From CAZQLE01 sp964593905 (lineage in GTDB: Bacteria > Chloroflexota > Anaerolineae > Anaerolineales > Anaerolineaceae): 15,489 bases of DNA. Under the pieces are notes generated by a model that was not told where the DNA came from, searched no databases, and saw only the letters and a list, made by a program, of their open reading frames with translations. Of the stretch, positions 5,537-13,126 are shown piece after piece. Every line of letters starts with the position of its first letter. The stretch's first letter is position 1. Position numbers and translations under genes: made by a program. Location: the NCBI GenBank assembly GCA_964593905.1, contig CAZQLE010000079.1:1-15489 (forward strand), read 5' to 3'.

Positions 5537-6319
5537 ATGATAGAAATCGTTGATCTAACCTTTCGCTACGGCAGCCAGGAACCCATCTTTGACGGGTTTT
5601 CCTGGTCTGTCGCAGCAGGTGATTCCTGGGCAATTCTGGGCCCTTCGGGCTGCGGGAAAACGACGCTGCTATATCTGTTGGCCGGTCTGAAACATCCCAC
5701 GGCCGGCAGCGTCTGTGTGGGCACAGGCTGTCTGGGAAAACCCCGGCCCGGCACGGGGCTGATCTTGCAGGATTATGGTTTGCTGCCCTGGGCGACGGTG
5801 TATGATAATGTCGCCCTGGGCTTGCGGCTGCGCAGCTTTTACGGCCCCGATGGCCGTCATGCCCCCCGTGAGACGGCCAATCCGCCGGATGATCGTCAGG
5901 CGCAGTTCTGGGTTGACCGCCTGGGTTTGCGTGCAGTCGCAGACCAGTATCCGGGGCAGCTTTCTGGCGGTCAGCGCCAGCGGACTGCGATTGCGCGCAC
6001 CTTGACCCTGAACCCCGATTTGCTATTAATGGACGAGCCTTTCGCTTCGTTAGATGCACCCACCCGTGAATCGTTGCAGCGGCTGATTTTGCAGCTTCAA
6101 GAAGAACGCGGGCTGACGGTGGTGATTGTGACCCACGCCATCGAAGAGGCGGTCTGGATGGGCAGGAAGATTCTGGTATTGAGCAGGGCTACCAACCGGA
6201 TGGCCGAGATTATCGAGAACCCCAACGCCGGCCAGCCCGGTTATCAAAATTCCAGCGCATATGCGAGTTTGTGCGACCGGCTGCGGATCATGTTGGGAGA
6301 GGTTGAGCGCCAGCCATGA
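5537..6319 (+). CDS. ABC importer ATPase (SsuB/TauB-like)
   Basis: A 260-residue nucleotide-binding subunit on the cytoplasmic face of the importer. All motifs are intact: Walker A GPSGCGKTT (35-43), Q-loop LQDYGLLPW (Q78), signature LSGGQRQR (142-149), Walker B LLLMDEP (D166, E167), D-loop SLDA, and H-loop VTHAIEEA (H200). The LLPW after the Q-loop is typical of the nitrate/sulfonate/taurine ATPase group. A GPDGRHAPRETANPPDDRQ stretch (about 103-121) between Q-loop and signature is longer than in many SsuB proteins. It starts directly at the stop of the binding-protein gene and overlaps the permease by 4 nt (ATGA). Confidence 0.93.
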   Translation: MIEIVDLTFRYGSQEPIFDGFSWSVAAGDSWAILGPSGCGKTTLLYLLAGLKHPTAGSVCVGTGCLGKPRPGTGLILQDYGLLPWATVYDNVALGLRLRSFYGPDGRHAPRETANPPDDRQAQFWVDRLGLRAVADQYPGQLSGGQRQRTAIARTLTLNPDLLLMDEPFASLDAPTRESLQRLILQLQEERGLTVVIVTHAIEEAVWMGRKILVLSRATNRMAEIIENPNAGQPGYQNSSAYASLCDRLRIMLGEVERQP

Positions 6320-7056
6320 AACGCCGCGATATTCTGATTGCAGTTCTTGTTCTGGCGGTGTTATGGGAGACCATTGCGCGGCTGGCAAACTGGCTGATCT
6401 TACCGCCGCTCAGCGATGTGTTGGTGCAGTTGGTGCGCGAACTGCCGCGCGACCTGGGGCGGCATCTGGCAGCCAGCCTCTGGCGGGTGATGGCCTCGAT
6501 GAGCCTCTCTATTTTGCTGGCTGCGCCGTTGGGCATGTTGCTGGGGCAATCACGACAATTGGACCGGATTTTCTCGCCGGTAATTTACCTGTTATACCCG
6601 GTGCCCAAGGTGGTGTTGGTGCCGATTGTTTTTCTGCTGCTGGGGATTAATGACCTGGCAAAGATTACCATGATCTTTTTGATATTGTTTTTCCAGATCC
6701 TGGTGCTGGTGCGTGATCAGGCGGCTTCCATTCGCCCCGAGCTGGTTTCGTCGGTGCGCAGCCTGGGGGCGGGGCGGCGGGCATTGTTCCGATTTGTCTA
6801 TTTTCCGGCTTCCATCCCGGCCGTGCTGACCGCGCTGCGACAATCGATTGGCACGGCGGTGGCCGTATTGTATATTGTCGAGTTGACGGCCACACGCTGG
6901 GGCCTGGGGTACTATATTGCGCTCAACGGCTCAACCCTGTTTGATTATCCCAAGATGTATGCCGGTGTGCTGGCGATGAGCCTGCTGGGTCTGGGGTTAT
7001 ATTTTTTGACCGACCTGGTTCACCACCGGGTCTGCCGCTGGCAGTTTGCGAGTTGA
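6316..7056 (+). CDS. ABC importer permease (SsuC/TauC-like)
   Basis: A 246-residue inner-membrane permease (binding-protein-dependent transport family) with about six hydrophobic segments: an N-terminal one at about 5-25, then about 55-78, 90-110, 112-130, 165-190 and 215-238. The coupling loop that docks on the ATPase is recognisable as ELVSSVRSLGAGRRALFRFVYFPASIPAVLTALRQSIG, matching the EAA-type consensus with the conserved Gly. It is the last gene of the three-gene operon. It ends 2 nt from the stop of the convergent MgtC gene, and no hairpin terminator lies between them. Confidence 0.92.
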   Translation: MKRRDILIAVLVLAVLWETIARLANWLILPPLSDVLVQLVRELPRDLGRHLAASLWRVMASMSLSILLAAPLGMLLGQSRQLDRIFSPVIYLLYPVPKVVLVPIVFLLLGINDLAKITMIFLILFFQILVLVRDQAASIRPELVSSVRSLGAGRRALFRFVYFPASIPAVLTALRQSIGTAVAVLYIVELTATRWGLGYYIALNGSTLFDYPKMYAGVLAMSLLGLGLYFLTDLVHHRVCRWQFAS

Positions 7057-7058
7057 GA

Positions 7059-7718
7059 TTATTCAATTCGATAGGCACGCAGACCGGGGATTTTTGAAAG
7101 CTCTTCAATCAGCTCATCTGGAAAATCGGCAGCATGGGTGCGAATCAACGCCTCCAGGCGCACCCGGCGGCTTTTCATATTGCGCTGCATTTTTAAATTC
7201 TCAACATGCTGGCCGTGCTGCTTAAAAATCTGGCGTACTTCGGTGTTCAATCCATCCCGGTAATCCACACTGAGCCAGACCATTTTCAGGGTGGTGTCAC
7301 CCAGAACCCGCTTTTCAAAAAAGGTCACTACGGTTAACGCGCTGAAAAGCAGCAGGGTGGTTGCCAGGGCCGGCAGAATAAACCCGGCGCCAACAGCCAG
7401 ACCAACGACTGCCATCGTCCACAGCGAGGCCGCGGTGGTCAGCCCTTTGATGTTGGCCCCAAACCGGAGGATTGCACCGGCGCCCAGAAAACCGATGCCC
7501 GAAATGACCTGTGCGGCCAGGCGGCCGGGATCGCCCGGGGTGGGTAACAGACTGGCATATTGAATGGAAATGATGGCCGCCAGTGTTGCGCCGGTGACCA
7601 GGATGATGTGTGTGCGCAGCCCGGCCGGCTGGCTTTGCCTTTCTCGCTCGATGCCGATTAATGCACCCAGTGCGGCGCCAACCAGCAGGCGCATGATCAA
7701 CTCAGATAATGGGATCAT
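7059..7718 (-). CDS. MgtC/SapB family membrane protein
   Basis: About 219 residues. The N-terminal half holds several membrane spans with the family hallmarks LIMRLLVGAALGALIGIERE, RTHIILVTGATLAAI and VISGIGFLGAGAIL...GLTTAASLWTMAVVGLAVGAG. The C-terminal 80 residues form a soluble ACT-like domain (VWLSVDYRDG...LEALIRT). Family members are linked to Mg2+ limitation and to control of ATP synthase or membrane potential; the role here is inferred. The start was set at ATG 7718, which has GAGGTGG just upstream. An in-frame ATG at 7730 (four residues longer) has no clear site. The 5' end overlaps the YfhO-like gene by 17 nt (29 nt with the longer start), so translational coupling is likely. The 3' end is 2 nt from the convergent permease stop. 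Confidence 0.9.
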   Translation of the reverse strand: MIPLSELIMRLLVGAALGALIGIERERQSQPAGLRTHIILVTGATLAAIISIQYASLLPTPGDPGRLAAQVISGIGFLGAGAILRFGANIKGLTTAASLWTMAVVGLAVGAGFILPALATTLLLFSALTVVTFFEKRVLGDTTLKMVWLSVDYRDGLNTEVRQIFKQHGQHVENLKMQRNMKSRRVRLEALIRTHAADFPDELIEELSKIPGLRAYRIE

Positions 7719-9843
7719 CTTCCACCTCATTCACCGGCGGAACAGGCAGCGGTGTTATGGGGTCTTCTATTTCAGCGGCGGCCGCCGGTGGTCGTTTGCC
7801 GAATAAAATTTTTCCTGCCCAGGCCAGACCGATCAGGCTGGTGACCAGGCCCACCCAGATATCGGCCGGGTAATAGCGAAAGCGAACGTGGTGTTTGCCG
7901 GCGGGCAAATTGACCGCCAGCCAGCGCCCCGGAACCAGATCGGCCTGGGTGTCATCAACCCACACATACCAGCCCTGCCACAGGTTCTCTTTAACCTCCA
8001 GCATGCCCGGCTCTTCCAGATTGCAGATGACATCAATAAAACCACCCACTGCCGAAGAGATGCATTCACGCTGTCCGTTTGGCGTGGTGACCAGCGCATA
8101 CTCACGTCCGGGTATCTGGTCGATATCCAGCTCAAAATAAGTGTTTTTGACATACTGAGGGTAAGGATTGATATCGCGCGATTCCACATACCATTCGGCC
8201 TGAGGGGCTTCGCGGTTACGCCAGGTCCAGGAATGATAGGTTTCTGAGATTTTGATGTTTCGCTGGTAAAAGAAATTGAGCTGGTCGAGATTGGCCGGAG
8301 GGCGCAGCCAGGCCGTTTTCTGGGGCGTGATGGCCGCCATCAGCTCGACATTGGGGGGAGAGGTCTTTCCACGACTATCCAGCCAGTATTGCGCCAGTTG
8401 CAGGTTGGGGATGATGGCCAGCAGCGCGGGGATGGCAGCCAGCAGACCGAGACCGGCCCCGATTTGTTTTCCTGAGGCAAAGCGCAGGCTGATTTCTGGT
8501 CTGGAGATCTTGAATAATGCATCCAGGCCCCAGGCGGCCAGCACGATCACCAAAGGCAGCGCCAGCCCGGCAATGCTGGCCGGGTAGCGCAACTGGTCGA
8601 TGCCAGGATAAATGGGCTGGATCAGTCTCGCAAATTCTTTGGAGACCAGCCCAAAGAGCAGTAGAATTGCCACCCCGTAAAAGACCAGCAAACGCCGGTC
8701 GCGGGCGGGAACCAACAACACCGCCGTCAACGCCAACAGCACGGGCACCCAGCCGATATAATTGAAATTGACATAAAACATAATGTCATGCCCGAGCAGC
8801 GGTTGGCGGAAGAAATTAAGATCACGGATCAGCAAAGCGAGGGGGATGTTTTCAAGCGGCTGAAAGTTTTGAAGCCCTACATCGGTGGGTTTAAGAAAAT
8901 TGGATGAAAAACGCAGGAAGGGGATAAACAACACCCCGGCGATTAAGAGACTGATGGCCGCCCCAATCAGATAATTTTTGCGGATGCTGGCTGCGTCTGG
9001 TGTGGGCTGAAACCCGAACAACAGAAACGCTGCCGGGATGAGACAGATAAAATAGCCCACCTGGTAGTATCCCTGACCCGAAAGCAGCAGCAGCCCGGCT
9101 GTCAGACCCAGCCAGCCGGCCGCACGCTGCTCTTGCCGCCAGCCAATCATCACCAGCGGCGGAATTGCCAGCCAGGCAGAGGCCTGCGAGAACATCAACA
9201 TCATGTTGTACGAATCCATTTTTCCAACCAGCCCGCCGGCCACAGCGCCCAGCGTGCCCGCCCACAGACGGGCAAAACGACCCAGGCCGGTAACCTGGGC
9301 CAGCCACCAGGTGGCGATGCCCCCCAGCAGGGACGCGGCCAGAGCCACCAGCGCGGCCCCGTGGGTGGGGCCAAACAGCAGGGTGAGCACCACCACCACC
9401 GGGTGGAGCAGCGGGGTAAGCAGATCGACAAAGGTGGGCGCGCCGCCGTTCATTCCTCCGTTCCATAACCCGCATAACCCGCAGTTTTGAATTTGCACCC
9501 ATTGGAATAAGTCATGGGTGACCACGGGGCCTTCCTGCCAGGTGATAACATGATCGAGCGGAGGAGCGGGCAGCAGCCAGCGACCGGCCCAGATGGCAAA
9601 AATAATCACCCAGGCCAGCTCGATCAGCGGGCTGTGCCAGAGATCGAATCTGCCGTTCTTCTGCGCATTCTTTATGTTCAGCGAAGTGAATGAGCGCTTT
9701 GCAAAAAGCTTTGGCAGACCTGCAAAGGTGAGCCGCATGGGCGGCTTTTGTTGGGCCTGGCGGGCGCGCAGGCGGTCCATCATCCAGAGATCGATTCCGA
9801 TGGCTGCGAAAAGGCCGAGAATAATGTAGGGGGTGGCGGGCAT
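7702..9843 (-). CDS. Large polytopic membrane protein, YfhO-like
   Basis: A 713-residue membrane protein, probably of the GT-C/YfhO-type integral membrane proteins, some of which act in envelope glycosylation. The N-terminal span (about 5-22) is followed by a Lys/Arg-rich loop. About ten further hydrophobic segments lie between residues 70 and 480, with the loop VVTHDLFQWVQIQNCG...WNGGMNGGAPTF after the second span. Residues about 500-660 form a soluble, aromatic-rich, probably external domain (LDSRGKTSPPNVELM, ENLWQGWYVWVDD, LPAGKHHVRFRYYP), the end pattern seen in YfhO proteins. A last span (about 665-685) precedes a Pro/Glu/Asp-rich tail (IEDPITPLPVPP...EDDPII). No catalytic residue can be named, and the acceptor and donor are unknown. 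It overlaps the MgtC gene at its 3' end. Confidence 0.65.
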   Translation of the reverse strand: MPATPYIILGLFAAIGIDLWMMDRLRARQAQQKPPMRLTFAGLPKLFAKRSFTSLNIKNAQKNGRFDLWHSPLIELAWVIIFAIWAGRWLLPAPPLDHVITWQEGPVVTHDLFQWVQIQNCGLCGLWNGGMNGGAPTFVDLLTPLLHPVVVVLTLLFGPTHGAALVALAASLLGGIATWWLAQVTGLGRFARLWAGTLGAVAGGLVGKMDSYNMMLMFSQASAWLAIPPLVMIGWRQEQRAAGWLGLTAGLLLLSGQGYYQVGYFICLIPAAFLLFGFQPTPDAASIRKNYLIGAAISLLIAGVLFIPFLRFSSNFLKPTDVGLQNFQPLENIPLALLIRDLNFFRQPLLGHDIMFYVNFNYIGWVPVLLALTAVLLVPARDRRLLVFYGVAILLLFGLVSKEFARLIQPIYPGIDQLRYPASIAGLALPLVIVLAAWGLDALFKISRPEISLRFASGKQIGAGLGLLAAIPALLAIIPNLQLAQYWLDSRGKTSPPNVELMAAITPQKTAWLRPPANLDQLNFFYQRNIKISETYHSWTWRNREAPQAEWYVESRDINPYPQYVKNTYFELDIDQIPGREYALVTTPNGQRECISSAVGGFIDVICNLEEPGMLEVKENLWQGWYVWVDDTQADLVPGRWLAVNLPAGKHHVRFRYYPADIWVGLVTSLIGLAWAGKILFGKRPPAAAAEIEDPITPLPVPPVNEVEDDPII

Positions 9844-9956
9844 GGTGCTCCTTGCGATCTTATACGGAGGCTTTTTTCATTATATAGTTTTGTTTGCCAA
9901 AAAGACCTGTTACTTTTATTAGGGGTGCGGCGTCACAGGCGGGACAGCAGGGCGAA

Positions 9957-9965
9957 TGCTATAAT
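9957..9965 (+). promoter_or_regulatory. Extended -10 promoter upstream of the FW-domain lipoprotein
   Basis: TGCTATAAT: a perfect TATAAT with an extended TG. It lies in the 259-nt gap between divergent genes (9844-10102) and would give a 5' leader of about 130 nt. No good -35 is visible. The rest of the gap contains only a weak 18-codon ORF (10010-10066) without a good ribosome-binding site, and no clear terminator or riboswitch. The lipoprotein gene itself has AGGAG shortly before its ATG. Confidence 0.5.
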
Positions 9966-10102
9966 GGATTAAGCAGCAGCACCGCCCCAATTGACCGGGT
10001 GCGGGCAAAATGGAACTAATTGGATGGATAAAACGTATGTATGATAGCCTGTGGAATCATTTGTAGATATCCGTACTGTGTCTGCAAATAGGAGTAATAA
10101 CG

Positions 10103-11533
10103 ATGAGCCGAAAAAACCTTCCATTTTTTAAAATTTTGTCTGTGTCTGTGCTGCTCCTTGCGCTCGCCAGTTGCAATCTGCCCACAGCGTTGAACCCTGG
10201 TCCCACGCAGGATGCCAACAGCATCATTGCGGCCACAATTGGCGCTGTGCAAACCCGGGCTGCACTGGAGCAGGCTGTTCAACAAACCGTGTCTGCGCTG
10301 CAGACCCTCGACGCCGGCGGGCAGCCCCTGACCGCAACCTCTACCGCGGAGCCCGGTGGGGTATTCACCGCCACTTCGGCATTCAGCAGCCAGACGGCTG
10401 CGCCCAGTGCAACCTCAAAACCCCCGACCATTGGTGTAACCCCTGTTCCGCCTACGGTGGCTGTTCAAAAACCATGTGACTGGGCTCAGTTTGTGGCGGA
10501 TGTCAGTGTGGCAGATGGCGCCCGGATGTTGCCCGGCACCACGTTTACCAAAACCTGGCGGCTGCGCAATATTGGCACCTGCACCTGGGGCAGCAATTAC
10601 AGCCTGGTGTTTGTCAGTGGTTCGGGGATGAATGGCCCGGTATCGCAGCCTTTGAGCGGGACTGTTTCTCCGGGCAATACGGTGGATATTTCGGTCAGTT
10701 TGCGCGCTCCTGACAGCGCCGGAACCTTTACCGGCTACTGGGCGCTGCGCAATGCCAGCGGTGCGGTGTTTGGCCTGGGCACTGGTAAGGTTGACCCGTT
10801 CTTTGTGCGGGTTAATGTGGAAAATTATGCTTCAGATGCCGTGCCTTCGGCCAAATATGGGGCTTATGATTTCACGGCCAAAGTGTGTGATGCGGCCTGG
10901 ACAAGCGGTTTGGGGAAGATGGGCACCCCCTGCAACAAGGAAATTACGGATCCGTCTTCGTGGGCAGCGGTTGAGCTGAACCCGAAACTTGAAGACGGCC
11001 GTCAGGAAGACGAGCGCTCTTTATATGTGCGCGCCGGACAAACTGCCCAGTATGCCGAAGGGATTTACCCCGCGTTTTCAGTCAAGACCGGTGATCGTTT
11101 TGTGACCTGGGTGGGCTGCCAGCGGGAGGCGCGTTCGTGTGATGTAACCTTTGTTTTGCGGTATAAAGACAGCGGCGGAACGGTGCGCGAGTTTGCCTCC
11201 TGGCGCGAGAAGTTTGAGGGCCAATATACCCGCGTGAATGTGGACCTGAGCAGCTTAAACGGTCAATCGGTGCAGTTTATCTTGCGCATGGTGAATACGG
11301 CCGGAAACAACAACGCCAATGGCACGTGGTTCATTCCGCATATTCTGCGGCCCGGTCCCCCGGCGCCCACCAAGACCGCTACGCCCACTGCGACGGTAAC
11401 GCTTACCCGCACGCCAACTCAGACGGCAACTGCTACGGCGACCGCCACGGCCACAGCCACGGCCACGAATACCGCAACCGCAACTGCAACGGCGACTGCC
11501 ACGGCCACGGCCACAGCCACAACAGGCCCTTGA
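10103..11533 (+). CDS. Lipoprotein with NBR1-type FW (Ig-like) domain and Thr/Ala-repeat tail
   Basis: A 476-residue secreted lipoprotein: signal peptide with lipobox LASC (C24). A linker follows, with a helical stretch (IIAATIGAVQTRAALEQAVQQTVSALQTL, about 41-69) and a Thr/Ser/Pro-rich part. Residues about 125-240 match the NBR1-type FW domain: FTKTWRLRNIGTCTWGSNY, LSGTVSPGNTVDISVSLRAP, GTFTGYWALRNASG. In bacteria this fold is usually an extracellular binding module. Residues about 241-420 form a second beta-rich domain (KVCDAAWTSGLG; FSVKTGDRFVTWVGC; VTFVLRYKDSGG; RVNVDLSSLNGQSVQFILRMVN) that I cannot name and that may be a carbohydrate-binding-like jelly roll. The last 55 residues are a PT/TAT repeat with no anchor motif. 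It is probably surface-exposed, tethered at the N terminus. The function is unknown. A strong hairpin follows at 11558-11592. Confidence 0.85.
   Translation: MSRKNLPFFKILSVSVLLLALASCNLPTALNPGPTQDANSIIAATIGAVQTRAALEQAVQQTVSALQTLDAGGQPLTATSTAEPGGVFTATSAFSSQTAAPSATSKPPTIGVTPVPPTVAVQKPCDWAQFVADVSVADGARMLPGTTFTKTWRLRNIGTCTWGSNYSLVFVSGSGMNGPVSQPLSGTVSPGNTVDISVSLRAPDSAGTFTGYWALRNASGAVFGLGTGKVDPFFVRVNVENYASDAVPSAKYGAYDFTAKVCDAAWTSGLGKMGTPCNKEITDPSSWAAVELNPKLEDGRQEDERSLYVRAGQTAQYAEGIYPAFSVKTGDRFVTWVGCQREARSCDVTFVLRYKDSGGTVREFASWREKFEGQYTRVNVDLSSLNGQSVQFILRMVNTAGNNNANGTWFIPHILRPGPPAPTKTATPTATVTLTRTPTQTATATATATATATATNTATATATATATATATATTGP
11366..11530 (+). repeat. Low-complexity ACNGCN hexanucleotide tract encoding Thr-Ala repeats
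   Basis: The final codons of the lipoprotein gene alternate ACN and GCN (ACTGCTACGGCG, GCCACGGCCACA and similar), giving (TA)n interrupted by P, R, Q, V, L and N. Third positions vary, so the tract is kept at protein level rather than being a fresh DNA-slippage product, although the last stretch (11442-11520) is more uniform and could vary in length between strains. Confidence 0.85.
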
Positions 11534-11557
11534 TCTGGCCTTGAAGACCCTGAATCC

Positions 11558-11592
11558 ACTGCCCTTCTCTATTGCTATACGAGAAGGGCAGT
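11558..11592 (+). terminator. Strong hairpin after the FW-domain lipoprotein gene, no U-tract
   Basis: A perfect 12-bp stem (ACTGCCCTTCTC / GAGAAGGGCAGT) with an 11-nt loop, 24 nt past the stop codon. Neither strand shows a T-run after the stem, so a classic intrinsic terminator is doubtful. It could still terminate, protect the 3' end of the mRNA, or be a protein-binding site. The next gene starts about 40 nt later. Confidence 0.5.
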
Positions 11593-11634
11593 TGTAAAAT
11601 AAGAACCAGGTCGCAAGGAAAAGCGGCCCATTTT

Positions 11635-12951
11635 ATGATGATGACTGACCTACCTCGCCACTGTTTAAACTGTCAGGCCGAATTGCAGCCCGGTGAACCA
11701 TTTTGCAGCCAGTGTGGTTCGCCGGTTTTTGCCGCCCAGCCGCCACCCGCGCCTGTTGAAACCGGGCCGGCAACGGTTGTTGTGCCTTCCACGACCGATG
11801 TGAAGGCGGTGTCTCAATCTGCGGCGGATGCCTCTGACCCACAACTGGGCTCGCTTGCGGCGAACCGCTCAGGGAATCTGATCATTCCGGTGAATGGGGT
11901 GATCGGTTTTCTGGTGGGGGCGCTGATGGTGGCCTGTTGTATTCTGGCCGTGCTGGGGGGCGCATTGGGGACAGGCGTCTTGCTTAGCTCTGCAAACCCG
12001 AAACTTTCATGGCAGGGCCTGGTGGATGCCACCACGGGCCCGGCGATGACGGATATTTTCGCGAGCATCCCAACTCAACTGGTGGGAACTCCGTCGCCAA
12101 CCCCCACGGTTGTGGATGGGACGGCCGAGACGGTTGAACCGCTGCTTCTGGCAGAGGGTGATTTATCGGCCACACCGCAGGCGTCGGCAACAGGAGCGGC
12201 GACGCCGCTGACCACGCCGGTTGCCGGACAACCGGCTTCATCAATAACCCCAACTGATATATCCGGCGAGTCGGTTGAATATGAGGGGGTGCGGTTAATT
12301 GTGCCCTCTGCCGTGGCAAACAATGCCTATGGTGAGACCCTCCCGGCAGATACAGCGGGCAGCCCGGATGAACCTTTTTCCATTTATCCCGAAACAACCG
12401 CCTTTTATTTTGAAAATTACCAGGTCCCGGTTTCTTATACCGACCAGATCTTAATGATCTTCCCGGTGGCTGAATATGAGAGCATCGACAGCGGCGTGGG
12501 GGCAAAGATATCTGCCTTGCGCCGTTTGTTAGACAGCCGCTCGACCACCGGGCAGGCTACGCTTCCGCTCATTCCCGGCTATGATGGCGAGCAGATTTTC
12601 TATTCCAACGTAAAGTTTTTCAATTTCAAGAACGGCCGCGGGGTGCGCTATATTACCATGTATGGCGATGAAGTGTCGCCGGTCAACAATGAAACCCTGA
12701 TGTATATTTATCAGGGGCTGACGGATGACGGTGAATATCTGGTTTCGGCCTTGCTTCCGGTCAACAGCCCCATCCTTCCCGATTCCTATGAGATTCCAGA
12801 TGGCGATTATGATGCGTTTGAAGCCAATTACGACCAGTACATCAGTGACATAACCAAAAAACTCAACGCAGAAGCGGAACCCAGGTTTTTGCCTAATCTG
12901 CAACTGGTTGATGGTATGCTTCTTTCGTTGAGTGTGAGGGCTTCACCCTGA
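11635..12951 (+). CDS. Zinc-ribbon, single-span membrane protein with external domain
   Basis: 438 residues from ATG 11635; an in-frame TTG at 11572 would lie inside the upstream hairpin and is rejected. Two further ATG codons follow at once, and only a weak AAGGA (11615-11619) is upstream, so the exact start is uncertain. The N-terminal zinc ribbon is C10-x2-C13...C24-x2-C27 (RHCLNCQAELQPGEPFCSQCGSPV). A Pro/Ala/Thr linker leads to one membrane span at about 86-118 (VIGFLVGALMVACCILAVLGGALGTGVLL). A Thr/Pro-rich stalk follows (PSPTPTV...ATPLTTPVAG), then a folded domain from about 210 to the end (VEYEGVRLIVPSAV; FSIYPETTAFYFENYQVP; FFNFKNGRGVRYITMYGDE; YIYQGLTDDGEYLVSALLPVNSP). The ribbon would be cytoplasmic and the C-terminal domain outside. 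I do not recognise a named family for the latter. It may sense or bind something at the cell surface; this is inferred from architecture only. Confidence 0.75.
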   Translation: MMMTDLPRHCLNCQAELQPGEPFCSQCGSPVFAAQPPPAPVETGPATVVVPSTTDVKAVSQSAADASDPQLGSLAANRSGNLIIPVNGVIGFLVGALMVACCILAVLGGALGTGVLLSSANPKLSWQGLVDATTGPAMTDIFASIPTQLVGTPSPTPTVVDGTAETVEPLLLAEGDLSATPQASATGAATPLTTPVAGQPASSITPTDISGESVEYEGVRLIVPSAVANNAYGETLPADTAGSPDEPFSIYPETTAFYFENYQVPVSYTDQILMIFPVAEYESIDSGVGAKISALRRLLDSRSTTGQATLPLIPGYDGEQIFYSNVKFFNFKNGRGVRYITMYGDEVSPVNNETLMYIYQGLTDDGEYLVSALLPVNSPILPDSYEIPDGDYDAFEANYDQYISDITKKLNAEAEPRFLPNLQLVDGMLLSLSVRASP

Positions 12952-12982
12952 GATCTTTAAGTAAATTATCTTTTAGAAACCC

Positions 12983-13014
12983 CCGATTTCTTAACACCCG
13001 AGTCTCGAAATCGG
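12983..13014 (+). repeat. Inverted repeat between the zinc-ribbon and DUF4013 genes
   Basis: An 8-bp perfect stem (CCGATTTC / GAAATCGG) with a 16-nt loop, starting 31 nt after the stop codon. It lacks a T-run, so it is at best a weak terminator; it could be an operator-like dyad, since it overlaps a possible promoter. Confidence 0.4.
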
Positions 13015-13021
13015 ATATGAT
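12991..13021 (+). promoter_or_regulatory. Possible promoter for the DUF4013 gene
   Basis: TTAACA (12991-12996, 5/6) and TATGAT (13016-13021, 5/6) are 19 nt apart, longer than ideal. The predicted transcript would start about 100 nt before the gene. The inverted repeat 12983-13014 overlaps the -35 and spacer. Confidence 0.3.
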
Positions 13022-13126
13022 AAGAACAATGAACGGCCAGTCTTCGGGCTTCTTCTCTGTAGCCTGAATTACTACGAAAATTCATCATTCATTTCTATCA
13101 GAAGGTAAGAACTAAGGAGGACAACA

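Noticed and set aside
10010..10066. 18-codon ORF in the leader of the FW-domain lipoprotein gene
   Set aside because: No convincing Shine-Dalgarno (only GCGGGC upstream) and no terminator or competing hairpin nearby, unlike the rsgA leader ORF.
11366..11530. CRISPR-like or tandem intergenic repeat
   Set aside because: The repeat is in frame, encodes a (TA)n protein tail with variable third positions, and has no spacer organisation.
11572..11634. TTG 11572 as start of the zinc-ribbon protein
   Set aside because: It would lie in the loop of a 12-bp hairpin with no Shine-Dalgarno, and the added residues show no domain; ATG codons directly precede the ribbon.
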